From Burkholderia sp. USMB20 (GTDB taxonomy: Bacteria; Pseudomonadota; Gammaproteobacteria; Burkholderiales; Burkholderiaceae), in assembly GCF_000949135.2 (NCBI RefSeq), contig NZ_JTAN02000019.1:372001-436000 (forward strand): 64,000 bases of DNA, read 5' to 3'. This document shows, piece by piece, positions 28,429 to 36,337 of this stretch. Both the position numbers and the translations under genes were made by a program. Positions within the stretch are counted from its first letter, which is position 1; each line of letters starts with the position of its first letter. Below the pieces are notes generated by a model, which made no database searches, was not told the DNA's origin, and saw nothing but the letters and a program-made list of their open reading frames with translations.

Positions 28429-29454
28429 TCAGCACCGCACGCGCCGCATCCGGAGCGTGGCCGACGGCGATTCCCCGAACGCGCGCTTGTAGTCGATCGC
28501 GAACCGTCCGAGGTGCGCGAAGCCCCATTTCAGCGCGATGTCCGTCACCGACGCGAGCCCGGGTGTCGCATCGTCGAGCAGTTCGTCGCGCACACGTTGC
28601 ATCCGCAACTGGCGCACGAATGCCATCGGCGTGATGCCGTGGCGATTGCGGAAGCCGGCGAACAGCGTGCTCGGGCTGACGCCCGCGAGTTCGGCGAGCC
28701 GTTCGATCGTCAGCGGCTCGTCGAGATGCGCCCGGATGTATTCCTCGACGCGCCGCACGTAGAACGGCGCGAGCGGCGCCGGCGCGTGGCGCGTGCCGTT
28801 GCGCGCGGTGTTCGGGTGGCCGTACAGCAACAGGTTGAGCAGCGTCGATTCGAGTTGCTCGAACGCGAGCGGATGGCGCAGCGGATGCCCGTCCGTCGCG
28901 ATCGCGTCGGCCAGCATCGGCAGCATCTGCGCGAGGCACGCGCCCTGCTGCGACGACAGGCTGAATTCCGGCGCGAACTCCACCGGCGCGCGCCGCTCGT
29001 CGCCGAAATGCCGCTGCGCATGCCGCTCCATCACCTCGCGCTCGATTCGCAGGATCACTTGCGGGCACGCCTCGCCCCACCGCATCCTGAGCGACAGCGT
29101 CGGCGACAGCAGCGACGCGGTGTCGGGCGACGACACGAAGCGCGTCGCGCCGCACTCGATCTCGGCGTCGCCGCGCAGCGGAATCTGCAACAGATAGAAG
29201 TGCTCGAGCGGCCCCGGTTCGATCGACACCTCGCCACCGTAGTCGAGCAGATTCAGCGACAGGTTGCCCCAGCGAGCATGGTGCATGCGGCTGTGCAGCG
29301 CGCGCGAATCGCCGGTCGGTGTGAGCCGGTGCGGCTTGAACACGTCCGCTACCCGCGCGCGCACCTCGTCGACGTCATCCGACTGCAGCAGCAGCGTGTC
29401 GTGATTGAAACAGGCGGCGTCACCCAGCCAGCCCGCTCCGGAAAATTGCCCCAT
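28429..29454 (-). CDS. AraC-family regulator of the indole-type degradation operon (IifR-like)
   Basis: A 341-residue AraC/XylS regulator. The N-terminal half has an AraC_binding_2 (cupin-like) sensor (HYARWGNLSLNLLDYGG-like segment, EHFYLLQIPLRGDAEIECGA). The C-terminal about 100 residues contain both HTHs: ERLAELAGVSPSTLFAGFRN and VTDIALKWGFAHLGRFAIDY. The start at 29454 gives MGQFSGAGWLGDAACFNHDT. It is divergent from the DLH-SnoaL / SDR / StyA-like / reductase genes with 354 bases between them, the classical layout for a local activator. In Acinetobacter an AraC-type protein (IifR) controls the iif genes; equivalence here is inference. Confidence 0.88.
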   Translation of the reverse strand: MGQFSGAGWLGDAACFNHDTLLLQSDDVDEVRARVADVFKPHRLTPTGDSRALHSRMHHARWGNLSLNLLDYGGEVSIEPGPLEHFYLLQIPLRGDAEIECGATRFVSSPDTASLLSPTLSLRMRWGEACPQVILRIEREVMERHAQRHFGDERRAPVEFAPEFSLSSQQGACLAQMLPMLADAIATDGHPLRHPLAFEQLESTLLNLLLYGHPNTARNGTRHAPAPLAPFYVRRVEEYIRAHLDEPLTIERLAELAGVSPSTLFAGFRNRHGITPMAFVRQLRMQRVRDELLDDATPGLASVTDIALKWGFAHLGRFAIDYKRAFGESPSATLRMRRVRC

Positions 29455-29808
29455 CGAAGTTCTCCCGTCGTGCTCGATCGCACTTGCGCTGTGCACGCGT
29501 TCCCGATTCCGGGGAATCCCGTCGCACGATCCGGATAGCGGCCGGAGTATCCGGACAGTCCGCCTCGTTACACTACGCAAGCCCTGCGCACCCGATGCAA
29601 GAAGCGGACCGTTCGCGCATCGTAGAAAACTGTGCGTCGCTTCCGCATCCGCACAAACCCGCAGAGCGCCGTGTCCCGGCCCCGCTGCGGCGGGCCGGTC
29701 CGCAGGTTTCCGGAATTCGCGGATACCGGTCGAAGAAAGCGGATAGAAGCGCGCGTTTCGTCCGCCAATACTGCGCCCATGCCAGTCACGAACAGAATGG
29801 AGAGACAC
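29455..29808. promoter_or_regulatory. Divergent control region with two pairs of 20-bp-period direct repeats
   Basis: No gene is visible in these 354 bases. ATCCGGATAG (29529-29538) recurs as ATCCGGACAG (29549-29558), and GCGGATA (29719-29725) recurs at 29739-29745. Both pairs repeat at exactly 20 bases, about two helical turns, the usual spacing of AraC/XylS half-sites, and they share a CGGATA core. The right pair lies just upstream of AATACT (29766-29771), a possible -10, so an activator there would overlap the -35 region. The left pair is nearer the regulator's own start. Confidence 0.55.
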
Positions 29809-31038
29809 ATGCAAGGACGACACATCGAAATCCCGTCGCCGGACGGCGGCGCGTTTCGCGCGTACCTGAGCACGCCGGCCGGCGGCACGGGGCCGGGCAT
29901 CGTGCTGTGCCACGAGATCTTCGGCGCGAACGCGACGATGCGCGACGTGGCCGATTATTACGCCGAAGAAGGCTACACAGTGCTCGTGCCCGACCTGTTC
30001 TGGCGCCAGGCGCCCGGCATCGAACTCGGTTACACCGCCGCCGACTTCGAGCGTGCGATGGCGCTATACCGCGAATACGACGAAAACAAGGGCGTCGAGG
30101 ACATCGCCGCCGCGCTGGCCGTGCTCACGCAACGGCCGGAATGCACGGGCCAGGCCGGCGTGCTCGGCTACTGCCTCGGCGGCAAGCTCGCGTATCTCGC
30201 CGCGTGCCGCCTGCCGGACGTGGCCGCCGCGGTCGGCTATTACGGCGTGGGCATCGAGCACGCGCTCGACGAGGCCGCTCATCTCCGCGGCCGGCTCGTG
30301 CTGCAGATCCCCGCGCAGGACCGCTTCTGTCCGCCCGACGCGCAGCAACGCATCGCCGCGGCGCTCGCGGGGCGCGACGGCGTGGAAGTGTATGTCTACC
30401 CGGGCGTCGATCATGCGTTCGCACGCGTCGGCGGCGATCATTTCGACAAGGCGGCCGCTGTGATGGCGCATCAGCGCGCGATCGCCGCGTTCCGCGCGGC
30501 GCTCGGCCCGCGCTACGACCTGTCCGCGCTGTGGGAAGAACATCTCCGGCACGAATTCGACACGCGCAACGTCGACGCGACGATGGACACGATGGTCGCG
30601 CAGCCCTACGTGAATCATATTCCGACACTGACGGGCGGCGTCGGCTACGACGAACTCAAGCGCTTCTACACGCATCACTTCGTGCATGCGAACCCGCCGG
30701 ACACCACGATCACGCCGATCTCGCGCACGATCGGCGCGAGCCAGATCGTCGACGAACTGCTGTTCTGCTTCACACATACGACCGAGATCGACTGGATGCT
30801 GCCCGGCGTCGCGCCGACCGGCAAGCGCGTCGAGATCCCGCTCGTCGCGATCGTCAAGTTCCGCGGCGACAAGCTGTATCACGAGCACATCTATTGGGAC
30901 CAGGCGAGCGTGCTCGTGCAGATCGGCCTGCTCGACGCGGCCGGGCTGCCCGTCGCCGGTGTCGAAACGGCGCGCAAGCTGCTCGACGAAACCGTGCCGT
31001 CCAACGGCCTGATGCAGCGCTGGCGCGACAGCGCGTAA
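29809..31038 (+). CDS. iifA: Dienelactone hydrolase-SnoaL-like fusion protein (IifA-like)
   Basis: A 409-residue two-domain protein. Residues about 1-235 are a dienelactone hydrolase domain with the whole triad at canonical positions: Cys122 (GYCLGGK), Asp171 (PAQDRF) and His202 (VDHAFARV). Residues about 246-405 form a SnoaL/NTF2-like domain (VAQPYVNHIPTLTGGVGYDE, YHEHIYWDQASVLVQIGLLD). GGAG lies six bases before the ATG at 29809. It is the first gene of an operon ordered like iifABCD, in which IifA is reported to act as a cofactor-independent oxygenase on 3-hydroxyindolin-2-one, giving anthranilate. The symbol rests on gene order and my recollection of that cluster. Confidence 0.7.
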   Translation: MQGRHIEIPSPDGGAFRAYLSTPAGGTGPGIVLCHEIFGANATMRDVADYYAEEGYTVLVPDLFWRQAPGIELGYTAADFERAMALYREYDENKGVEDIAAALAVLTQRPECTGQAGVLGYCLGGKLAYLAACRLPDVAAAVGYYGVGIEHALDEAAHLRGRLVLQIPAQDRFCPPDAQQRIAAALAGRDGVEVYVYPGVDHAFARVGGDHFDKAAAVMAHQRAIAAFRAALGPRYDLSALWEEHLRHEFDTRNVDATMDTMVAQPYVNHIPTLTGGVGYDELKRFYTHHFVHANPPDTTITPISRTIGASQIVDELLFCFTHTTEIDWMLPGVAPTGKRVEIPLVAIVKFRGDKLYHEHIYWDQASVLVQIGLLDAAGLPVAGVETARKLLDETVPSNGLMQRWRDSA

Positions 31039-31105
31039 TCGACGGATACCCGGGCGGCACGTCGAACGCGCGCCGCCTGCGCTCAATCATTCCAGGAGAC
31101 TCCCC

Positions 31106-31894
31106 ATGACTGCCCTTGCTGGCAAAGTCGCGATCGTCACCGGCGGCGCCACGCTGATCGGCGCCGCCGTCGCACAGGACCTGAGCCGCGCCGGCGCGTG
31201 CGTCGCGATCCTCGATCTCGACGCGGAGAACGGCGCGCGCGTCGCCGCTACACTCGGCGAACGCGGCACGTTCATCGCGACCGACATCACCGACGACCGC
31301 GCGATCGAGCGCGCGGTATCGGCCGTCGCCGAACGCTTCGGCTCGATCGACCTGCTGATCAACCTCGCGTGCAGCTACGTCGACAACGGCATCCAGGCCA
31401 CACGCAACGACTGGCTCGCGGCGATGGACGTCAACGTCGTCTCGGCCGCGATGCTCGTGAAGGCCGTTCATCCCTACCTGACCCGGCGCGGCGGCGGCGC
31501 GATCGTGAACTTCAGCTCGATCTCCGCGCAATGCGCGCAGACCGGCCGCTGGCTCTATCCCACATCCAAGGCGGCGATGCGCCAGCTCACGCGCAGCATG
31601 GCGATGGATCTCGCCGCCGACCGGATTCGCGTCAACTCGGTGTCGCCGGGCTGGACGTGGTCGCGCGTGATGGACGAGCTCACGCACGGCGACCGCGCGA
31701 AGACCGATCGCGTGGCCGCGCCATTTCATCTGCTCGGGCGCGTGGGCGATCCGTCGGAAGTCGCGCAGGTCGTCACGTTCCTGTGCAGCGATGCGGCAAG
31801 CTTCGTGACGGGCGCCGACTACGCGGTGGACGGCGGCTACTCCGCGATGGGCCCCGAGCAGGCGGTGCCGGCGATTCCGCGTCTGGCCGAATAA
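31106..31894 (+). CDS. iifB: Short-chain dehydrogenase/reductase (IifB-like)
   Basis: A 262-residue classical SDR. The nucleotide motif is VTGGATLIGAAV (11-22), slightly degenerate because the usual second Gly is Leu. The catalytic Ser, Tyr and Lys are in NFSSISAQCAQTGRWLYPTS plus KAAMRQL (YxxxK), followed by RIRVNSVSPGWTWSRVMDEL. AGGAG precedes the ATG. It lies 67 bases after the DLH-SnoaL gene. In the iif pathway the SDR oxidises the indole dihydrodiol to 3-hydroxyindolin-2-one. The SDR assignment is firm; the substrate is inferred from the operon. Confidence 0.78.
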   Translation: MTALAGKVAIVTGGATLIGAAVAQDLSRAGACVAILDLDAENGARVAATLGERGTFIATDITDDRAIERAVSAVAERFGSIDLLINLACSYVDNGIQATRNDWLAAMDVNVVSAAMLVKAVHPYLTRRGGGAIVNFSSISAQCAQTGRWLYPTSKAAMRQLTRSMAMDLAADRIRVNSVSPGWTWSRVMDELTHGDRAKTDRVAAPFHLLGRVGDPSEVAQVVTFLCSDAASFVTGADYAVDGGYSAMGPEQAVPAIPRLAE

Positions 31895-31958
31895 CCGCCG
31901 GCCGTTCCTTCCCGCCCACATTTCATTCCATTTAATTCGTCATGCAAAGGATTGCATC

Positions 31959-33197
31959 ATGAAACGCATCGCTATCGTCGGCGCCGGCCAGTCCGGCCTG
32001 CAACTCGCCTTCACGCTGCTCGACCAGGGTTATCACGTCACGCTCGCGACCAATCGCGACGCGCAACAGATTCGCGCCGGCAAGGTCATGTCGAGCCAGT
32101 GCATGTTCCATACCGCACTGCAGATCGAACGCGATCTCGGCCTGAACGCCTGGGAAGAAGCGTGCCCGTCCGTCGACGGCATCGGCATCGCGGTGCCGCA
32201 TCCGCAAGGCAACGGTCGCAAGGCGATCGACTGGTCGTCGCGGTTGACCCGCTACGCGCAATCGGTCGACCAGCGCGTGAAGATGGCCGACTGGCTCGAC
32301 GCGATCCGGCGCCGCGGTGCCGACGTGCGTATCTGCGACGTCGGCGTGCCGGAACTCGAGGCGCTCGCACGCAGCCACGATCTCGTGCTGCTCGCGGCCG
32401 GCAAGGGCGAAATCGTGAACCTGCTCGGCCGCGACGACGCACGCAGCGCATTCGAGCGCCCGCAACGTGCGCTGGCCCTTACCTACGTGACGGGCATGAC
32501 GCCGAGCCAGCCGTATTCGCGCGTGCGCTTCAACCTGCTGCCCGGGATCGGCGAATACTTCGTGTTTCCGGCGCTGACCACGACGGGCCCGTGCGAAATC
32601 ATGGTGTTCGAAGGGATCCCCGGCGGCCCGCTCGACTGCTGGGCCGACGTGAAGACGCCCGAGCAGCATCTCGACCGCAGCCTGTCGTTCCTGCAGCAGT
32701 ACGTGCCGTGGGAATTCGAGCGCTGCCGCGACGTTGCGCTGACCGATCCGAACGGCACGCTGTCCGGGCGCTTCACGCCGACCGTGCGCAAGCCGTTCTT
32801 CCGCCTGCCGTCGGGCCGCACCGTGTTCGGCATGGCCGATGCGGTGGTCGTCAACGATCCGATCACCGGACAGGGTTCGAACAATGCGGCGAAATGCGCG
32901 AAGGTGTACGGCGACGCAATCCTCGCACGCGAAGCCGAGCCGTTCGACGAAGCCTGGATGCACGACACGTTCGAACGCTACTGGGCCTACGCGCAGCACG
33001 TCGTGCGCTGGACCAACTCGCTGCTCACGCCGCCGCCGCCGCACATCCTCGAGCTGCTCGGCGCCGCCGGCCAGCTGCCGTCACTCGCCGCGACGATCGT
33101 CGACGGCTTCGACGATCCGCGCCGGTTCGCGCCGTGGTGGTTCGAGCCGGCGGCCTGCGCCGCGCTGATCCGCGAACACGCCGGCCGTTCGGAGTAA
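31959..33197 (+). CDS. iifC: Styrene/indole monooxygenase, FAD-dependent oxygenase component (StyA/IifC-like)
   Basis: A 412-residue group E flavoprotein monooxygenase. The Rossmann motif is IAIVGAGQSGLQLAFTLL (5-22). KVMSSQCMFHTALQIERDLG (about 46-66), SRVRFNLLPGIGEYFVFPAL (about 188-207) and DAVVVNDPITGQGSNNAAKC (about 296-315, with the flavin-binding GD/DP-type motif) are StyA-family hallmarks. It needs reduced FAD supplied by a partner reductase, and the reductase gene follows five bases later. Such enzymes epoxidise styrene or indole. The SDR and IifA-like partners argue for indole catabolism rather than styrene, where a styrene-oxide isomerase would be expected. Indole is inference. Confidence 0.82.
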   Translation: MKRIAIVGAGQSGLQLAFTLLDQGYHVTLATNRDAQQIRAGKVMSSQCMFHTALQIERDLGLNAWEEACPSVDGIGIAVPHPQGNGRKAIDWSSRLTRYAQSVDQRVKMADWLDAIRRRGADVRICDVGVPELEALARSHDLVLLAAGKGEIVNLLGRDDARSAFERPQRALALTYVTGMTPSQPYSRVRFNLLPGIGEYFVFPALTTTGPCEIMVFEGIPGGPLDCWADVKTPEQHLDRSLSFLQQYVPWEFERCRDVALTDPNGTLSGRFTPTVRKPFFRLPSGRTVFGMADAVVVNDPITGQGSNNAAKCAKVYGDAILAREAEPFDEAWMHDTFERYWAYAQHVVRWTNSLLTPPPPHILELLGAAGQLPSLAATIVDGFDDPRRFAPWWFEPAACAALIREHAGRSE

Positions 33198-33202
33198 GCG
33201 AC

Positions 33203-33730
33203 ATGAACGCCACCGCTTCCAGCAATCCGGGCCTCGACCCGCAGCAATTGCGCGCCGCATTCGGGCAGTTTCCGACCGGCGTCACCGTGATCACCACGCG
33301 CGCGCCGGACGGGCGCAAGGTCGGCCTCACCGCCAATTCGTTCTCGTCGCTGTCGCTCGACCCGCCGCTCGTGCTGTGGAGCCTGCGCAAGGTCGCGCCG
33401 AGCCGTCCGGATTTCGTCGCGGCCACGCACTTCGCGATCAATATCCTCGCGCACGACCAGATAGCGCTGTCGCGCCGTTTCGCGACGCCGAGCGCCGACA
33501 AATTCGACGGCGTGCCGCACGTGGATGCCGATGCGGGCGGCGTGCCCTGTCTCGACGGCGCAAGCGCGCGTTTCGTGTGCCGCCATGTCGGCCATTACGA
33601 AGGCGGCGACCACCTGCTGTTCATCGGCCAGATTGAGGCATTCGATGCGTCCGGCCATGCACCGCTCGTGTTCCATGCGGGCCAGTATCGCGCGATCTCG
33701 GCACACCCCGATCTTTCTCGTGCCGCTTGA
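33203..33730 (+). CDS. iifD: NAD(P)H:flavin reductase component (StyB/IifD-like)
   Basis: A 175-residue flavin reductase of the FMN-split-barrel family. LRAAFGQFPTGVTVITTRAP (about 16-35), GLTANSFSSLSLDPPLVLWS (about 41-60) and FAINILAHDQIALSRRFATP are family hallmarks, and GGDHLLFIGQIEAF closes the barrel. It starts five bases after the oxygenase stop codon, so expression is coupled. It would supply reduced FAD by diffusion to the StyA-like component. The length is typical of two-component systems. Confidence 0.9.
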   Translation: MNATASSNPGLDPQQLRAAFGQFPTGVTVITTRAPDGRKVGLTANSFSSLSLDPPLVLWSLRKVAPSRPDFVAATHFAINILAHDQIALSRRFATPSADKFDGVPHVDADAGGVPCLDGASARFVCRHVGHYEGGDHLLFIGQIEAFDASGHAPLVFHAGQYRAISAHPDLSRAA

Positions 33731-33763
33731 TTAGTTATACAAACAAATATTCAGGAGGTGGTG

Positions 33764-34723
33764 ATGATGAAATGCGGCTCTCGCCTGCTTGCGATCGCAG
33801 GCCTCGTGTGCTTCGGCCTGACCGGGCACGTGCCGGCGCATGCGACCGACCTGCCATCGGTCAACCTGGGGATGACCAGCTTCCTCGACGGGATGCCGCC
33901 GGCCGGTGCCGGCTGGTACGGCACGCAGTATCTCGAGTACTACACGGCCGGACGCGTCAACGACAATGCCGGCAACAAGGTCGGGCTGCCGAAGCAGGAC
34001 ATCGACCTGTTCGCGGGGCTGAGCCAGCTCGTCTACCAGTCGCCGCTGGCGTTCGGCGGCATGCATCCGGGGCTCGACGTGATCCTGCCGTGGGTGGCGT
34101 CCGTGCACACGAACGACGGGATCGGCAACGTCGCGCTGAATTCGCGGGCCGGGTTCGGCGACCTGCTGATCGGCCCGTTCATCCAGTTCGATCCGGTGAT
34201 GGGCCCGCAGGGGCCGCGCTTCGCGCAGCGGGTGGAATTCCAGTTCATCGCGCCGACCGGCGCATACGACCCGGCGCGGGCAATCAATCCGGGCAGCCAT
34301 TTCTGGTCGTTCGATCCGTACTGGGCCGCGACGTTCTGGGTCACGCCGAAGTGGACCGTGTCGTGGCGCCTGCACTATTTGTGGAATGCGACCAATCACG
34401 AGCCGGCGACCGCGCTCGGGCCCGACGTGACGTCGACGCAGGCCGGCCAGGCCGTTCATGCGAACTTCGCGACCGAGTACGAAGTGCGGCCCGGGCTGCG
34501 GTTGGGGCTCAACGGCTACTGGCTGCGCCAGACCACCGACATGAAAGTGAACGGGCAGGACGTGTCCGGCACACGGGAATCCGTGCTCGCGATCGGGCCC
34601 GGTGCGATGGTCAGTTTCTCGCCGCAGGATCACCTGCTGTTCAACGCGTACTTCGAGGTCCTTGCGCGCAACCGGCCGCAGGGTTCGCGGATGGTGTTGC
34701 GGTACGTGCATCATTTTCAGTGA
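33764..34723 (+). CDS. Outer-membrane MetA-pathway phenol-degradation-like (transporter) protein
   Basis: A 319-residue exported beta-rich protein resembling the Phenol_MetA_deg family. A perfect AGGAGG ends five bases before the ATG at 33764. The signal peptide is MMKCGSRLLAIAGLVCFGLT, with cleavage near GHVPAHA-T. The repeated short strands (AYDPARAINPGSHFWSFDPY, KWTVSWRLHYLWNATNHEPA, LRLGLNGYWLRQTTDMKVNG) and the ending RMVLRYVHHFQ suggest an outer-membrane barrel. Such proteins accompany aromatic-degradation operons and probably help hydrophobic substrate entry. It lies 33 bases after the flavin reductase in a short AT-rich gap and closes the iif-like operon. Confidence 0.8.
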   Translation: MMKCGSRLLAIAGLVCFGLTGHVPAHATDLPSVNLGMTSFLDGMPPAGAGWYGTQYLEYYTAGRVNDNAGNKVGLPKQDIDLFAGLSQLVYQSPLAFGGMHPGLDVILPWVASVHTNDGIGNVALNSRAGFGDLLIGPFIQFDPVMGPQGPRFAQRVEFQFIAPTGAYDPARAINPGSHFWSFDPYWAATFWVTPKWTVSWRLHYLWNATNHEPATALGPDVTSTQAGQAVHANFATEYEVRPGLRLGLNGYWLRQTTDMKVNGQDVSGTRESVLAIGPGAMVSFSPQDHLLFNAYFEVLARNRPQGSRMVLRYVHHFQ

Positions 34724-34733
34724 CGCGCAATCC

Positions 34734-34752
34734 CGGCCGGCCTGGCCGGCCG
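34734..34752. terminator. Hairpin closing the indole-type operon
   Basis: CGGCCGGCC, T, GGCCGGCCG starts ten bases after the stop codon of the outer-membrane protein gene. The stem is perfect (its innermost bases must stay unpaired) and no T-run follows. Confidence 0.5.
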
Positions 34753-34859
34753 ATATCGTATGACGAATGCATCGCATACCTTCGGAGCCTGGATGCGTGT
34801 CCTATAGTTTCGGGGATGGCAAGGAGACCACTGAAACACAACAAGGAAGGGAACACGCG

Positions 34860-36122
34860 ATGGCGACCTCTGCTCCTCCCCGGCTTTACCCGCGCGCCGC
34901 GCAGCGGCTGGTGCATCACCTGGCGACGGTTGCACCGGCGCTGGCCGTCGGCATCGCCGTTTCCGCCTGCGGCGGCGACAGCTCGCTGAACAGCGACGAG
35001 CCTGCCTACGCCACCCAGGCGCGCCCGCAGATCAATGCGCTGCTCGCGAACACGATGACGCCCGGCGCGGTCGTCTACGTGCAGTCGCCGCAAGGCAACT
35101 GGCTCGCGTCGTTCGGCACGGCCGTGCGCGGCACGAACTCGCCGATCCCGACGAATGCGCACTTTCGCATCGGCAGCGTGACGAAGACGTGGACGGGCAC
35201 CGTGATCCTGCAACTCGTGCAGGAAGGCAGGCTGCGCCTGACCGATCATGTCAGCCAGTACGTCGCGAACGTGCCGAACGGCGACACGATCACGATCGAG
35301 CAGTTGCTGACGATGCGCAGCGGTCTCTACAACTACTCGACCAGCCTTGCGTTCAACCAGTCGCTCGACGCGCAGCCGGACAGGGTGTGGACCATCGACG
35401 AACTGCTGGGTATCGCGGAGAACCAGCCCGTCTATTTCGCGCCGGGCGCGGATTTTCGCTACTCGAACACGAATACGGTGCTGCTCGGCCTGATCATCGA
35501 GCAGCGCACCGGCATGAGCGCCGCCGATGCGATCCGGACGCGGCTGTTCGCGCCGCTCGGGCTGACCGAGACATCGCTGCCGCCGCAGGACAACACGGCG
35601 CTGCCCGCGCCGGCGCCGCGCGGTTATCAATGGGGCACCAACGTGGAGACGATCGACGGCGACGCGCTGTCTCCCGCGCGCCAGGCCGCCGCGAAGAACG
35701 GCACGCTGCAGCCGACCGACGTGACGACGGTCAATACGTCGTGGGCATGGACGGCCGGCTCCGGCATCTCGACCGCGGCCGAACTGGGTGCGTACGTGCA
35801 GCGGATGGTCGGCGGCGGCTACCTGAATGCGGACCTGCAGGCGCAACGCCTCGCGAGCTGCACGCCGATCGATCCGTCGAATCCGGCGTCGGCGAGCTAC
35901 TGCATGGGGCTCGCGAAGTTCGGCACGTTCTACGGGCACACCGGGGAAATACCGGGTTTCAATACGTTCGCGGGCTACGATCCGGCAACGAAGACGACGA
36001 TCGTCACGTGGGCGAACACGGCGTCCGGCCCGGACGGACGCGCACCGGCCAACGAGATCGCACGGATCATCATGGCCGAGCTCAGCAAGGCGGCGGATGT
36101 GCCGAGCGAGGGGCGGCCTTGA
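34860..36122 (+). CDS. Serine beta-lactamase-like / D-Ala-D-Ala carboxypeptidase-like lipoprotein
   Basis: A 420-residue exported serine hydrolase of the beta-lactamase (PF00144) family. The ATG at 34860 follows a GGAAGG ribosome site. The signal segment ends in a lipobox (AVSACGGDS), so a lipoprotein is expected. The three active-site motifs are intact: S106-V-T-K109 (FRIGSVTKTW), Y201-S-N203 (DFRYSNTNT) and H360-T-G (YGHTGEIPGF). This HTG form is typical of class C-like carboxypeptidases and esterases rather than resistance beta-lactamases (KTG). It is monocistronic. The physiological substrate is unknown: peptidoglycan peptides, D-amino-acid peptides or esters. Confidence 0.87.
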   Translation: MATSAPPRLYPRAAQRLVHHLATVAPALAVGIAVSACGGDSSLNSDEPAYATQARPQINALLANTMTPGAVVYVQSPQGNWLASFGTAVRGTNSPIPTNAHFRIGSVTKTWTGTVILQLVQEGRLRLTDHVSQYVANVPNGDTITIEQLLTMRSGLYNYSTSLAFNQSLDAQPDRVWTIDELLGIAENQPVYFAPGADFRYSNTNTVLLGLIIEQRTGMSAADAIRTRLFAPLGLTETSLPPQDNTALPAPAPRGYQWGTNVETIDGDALSPARQAAAKNGTLQPTDVTTVNTSWAWTAGSGISTAAELGAYVQRMVGGGYLNADLQAQRLASCTPIDPSNPASASYCMGLAKFGTFYGHTGEIPGFNTFAGYDPATKTTIVTWANTASGPDGRAPANEIARIIMAELSKAADVPSEGRP

Positions 36123-36128
36123 GGGGAA

Positions 36129-36166
36129 GCCGTAGGGGGCCACCCGCGCGGGCAGTGGACTACGGC
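36129..36166. terminator. Hairpin after the serine hydrolase gene
   Basis: GCCGTAG pairs with CTACGGC, with an inner CCAC/GTGG pairing, six bases after the stop codon. There is no T-run. Confidence 0.4.
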
Positions 36167-36313
36167 TGCGTCCAGGGTCGACCATGGGTCCGGGTTGCGT
36201 TGACGCCGCTATGATCGACCTGTCTCGCGGCGCCGCCCGGGGGGGAGAAGGAGCCTCCCATGAAGACGGTGACCGTGCCGCCAGGCGACGCCGGGCCGGC
36301 ACGCACATCCGGT

Positions 36314-36337
36314 TAGCGCGGCACCCCCGCCGCGCTA
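36314..36337. terminator. Hairpin overlapping the tadC stop codon
   Basis: A perfect 9-bp stem TAGCGCGGC, 6-base loop, GCCGCGCTA includes the tadC stop codon at its right end. It marks the end of the leftward Tad operon, again without a U-tract. Confidence 0.5.

Noticed and set aside
31106-33730. A styrene-degradation (sty) operon
   Set aside because: No styrene-oxide isomerase or phenylacetaldehyde dehydrogenase is present. The DLH-SnoaL and SDR partners and the gene order fit the indole (iif) type better.
34860-36122. A resistance beta-lactamase
   Set aside because: It carries the HTG third motif instead of KTG/KSG, is longer than class C enzymes and is a lipoprotein, so a carboxypeptidase or esterase-like role is likelier.
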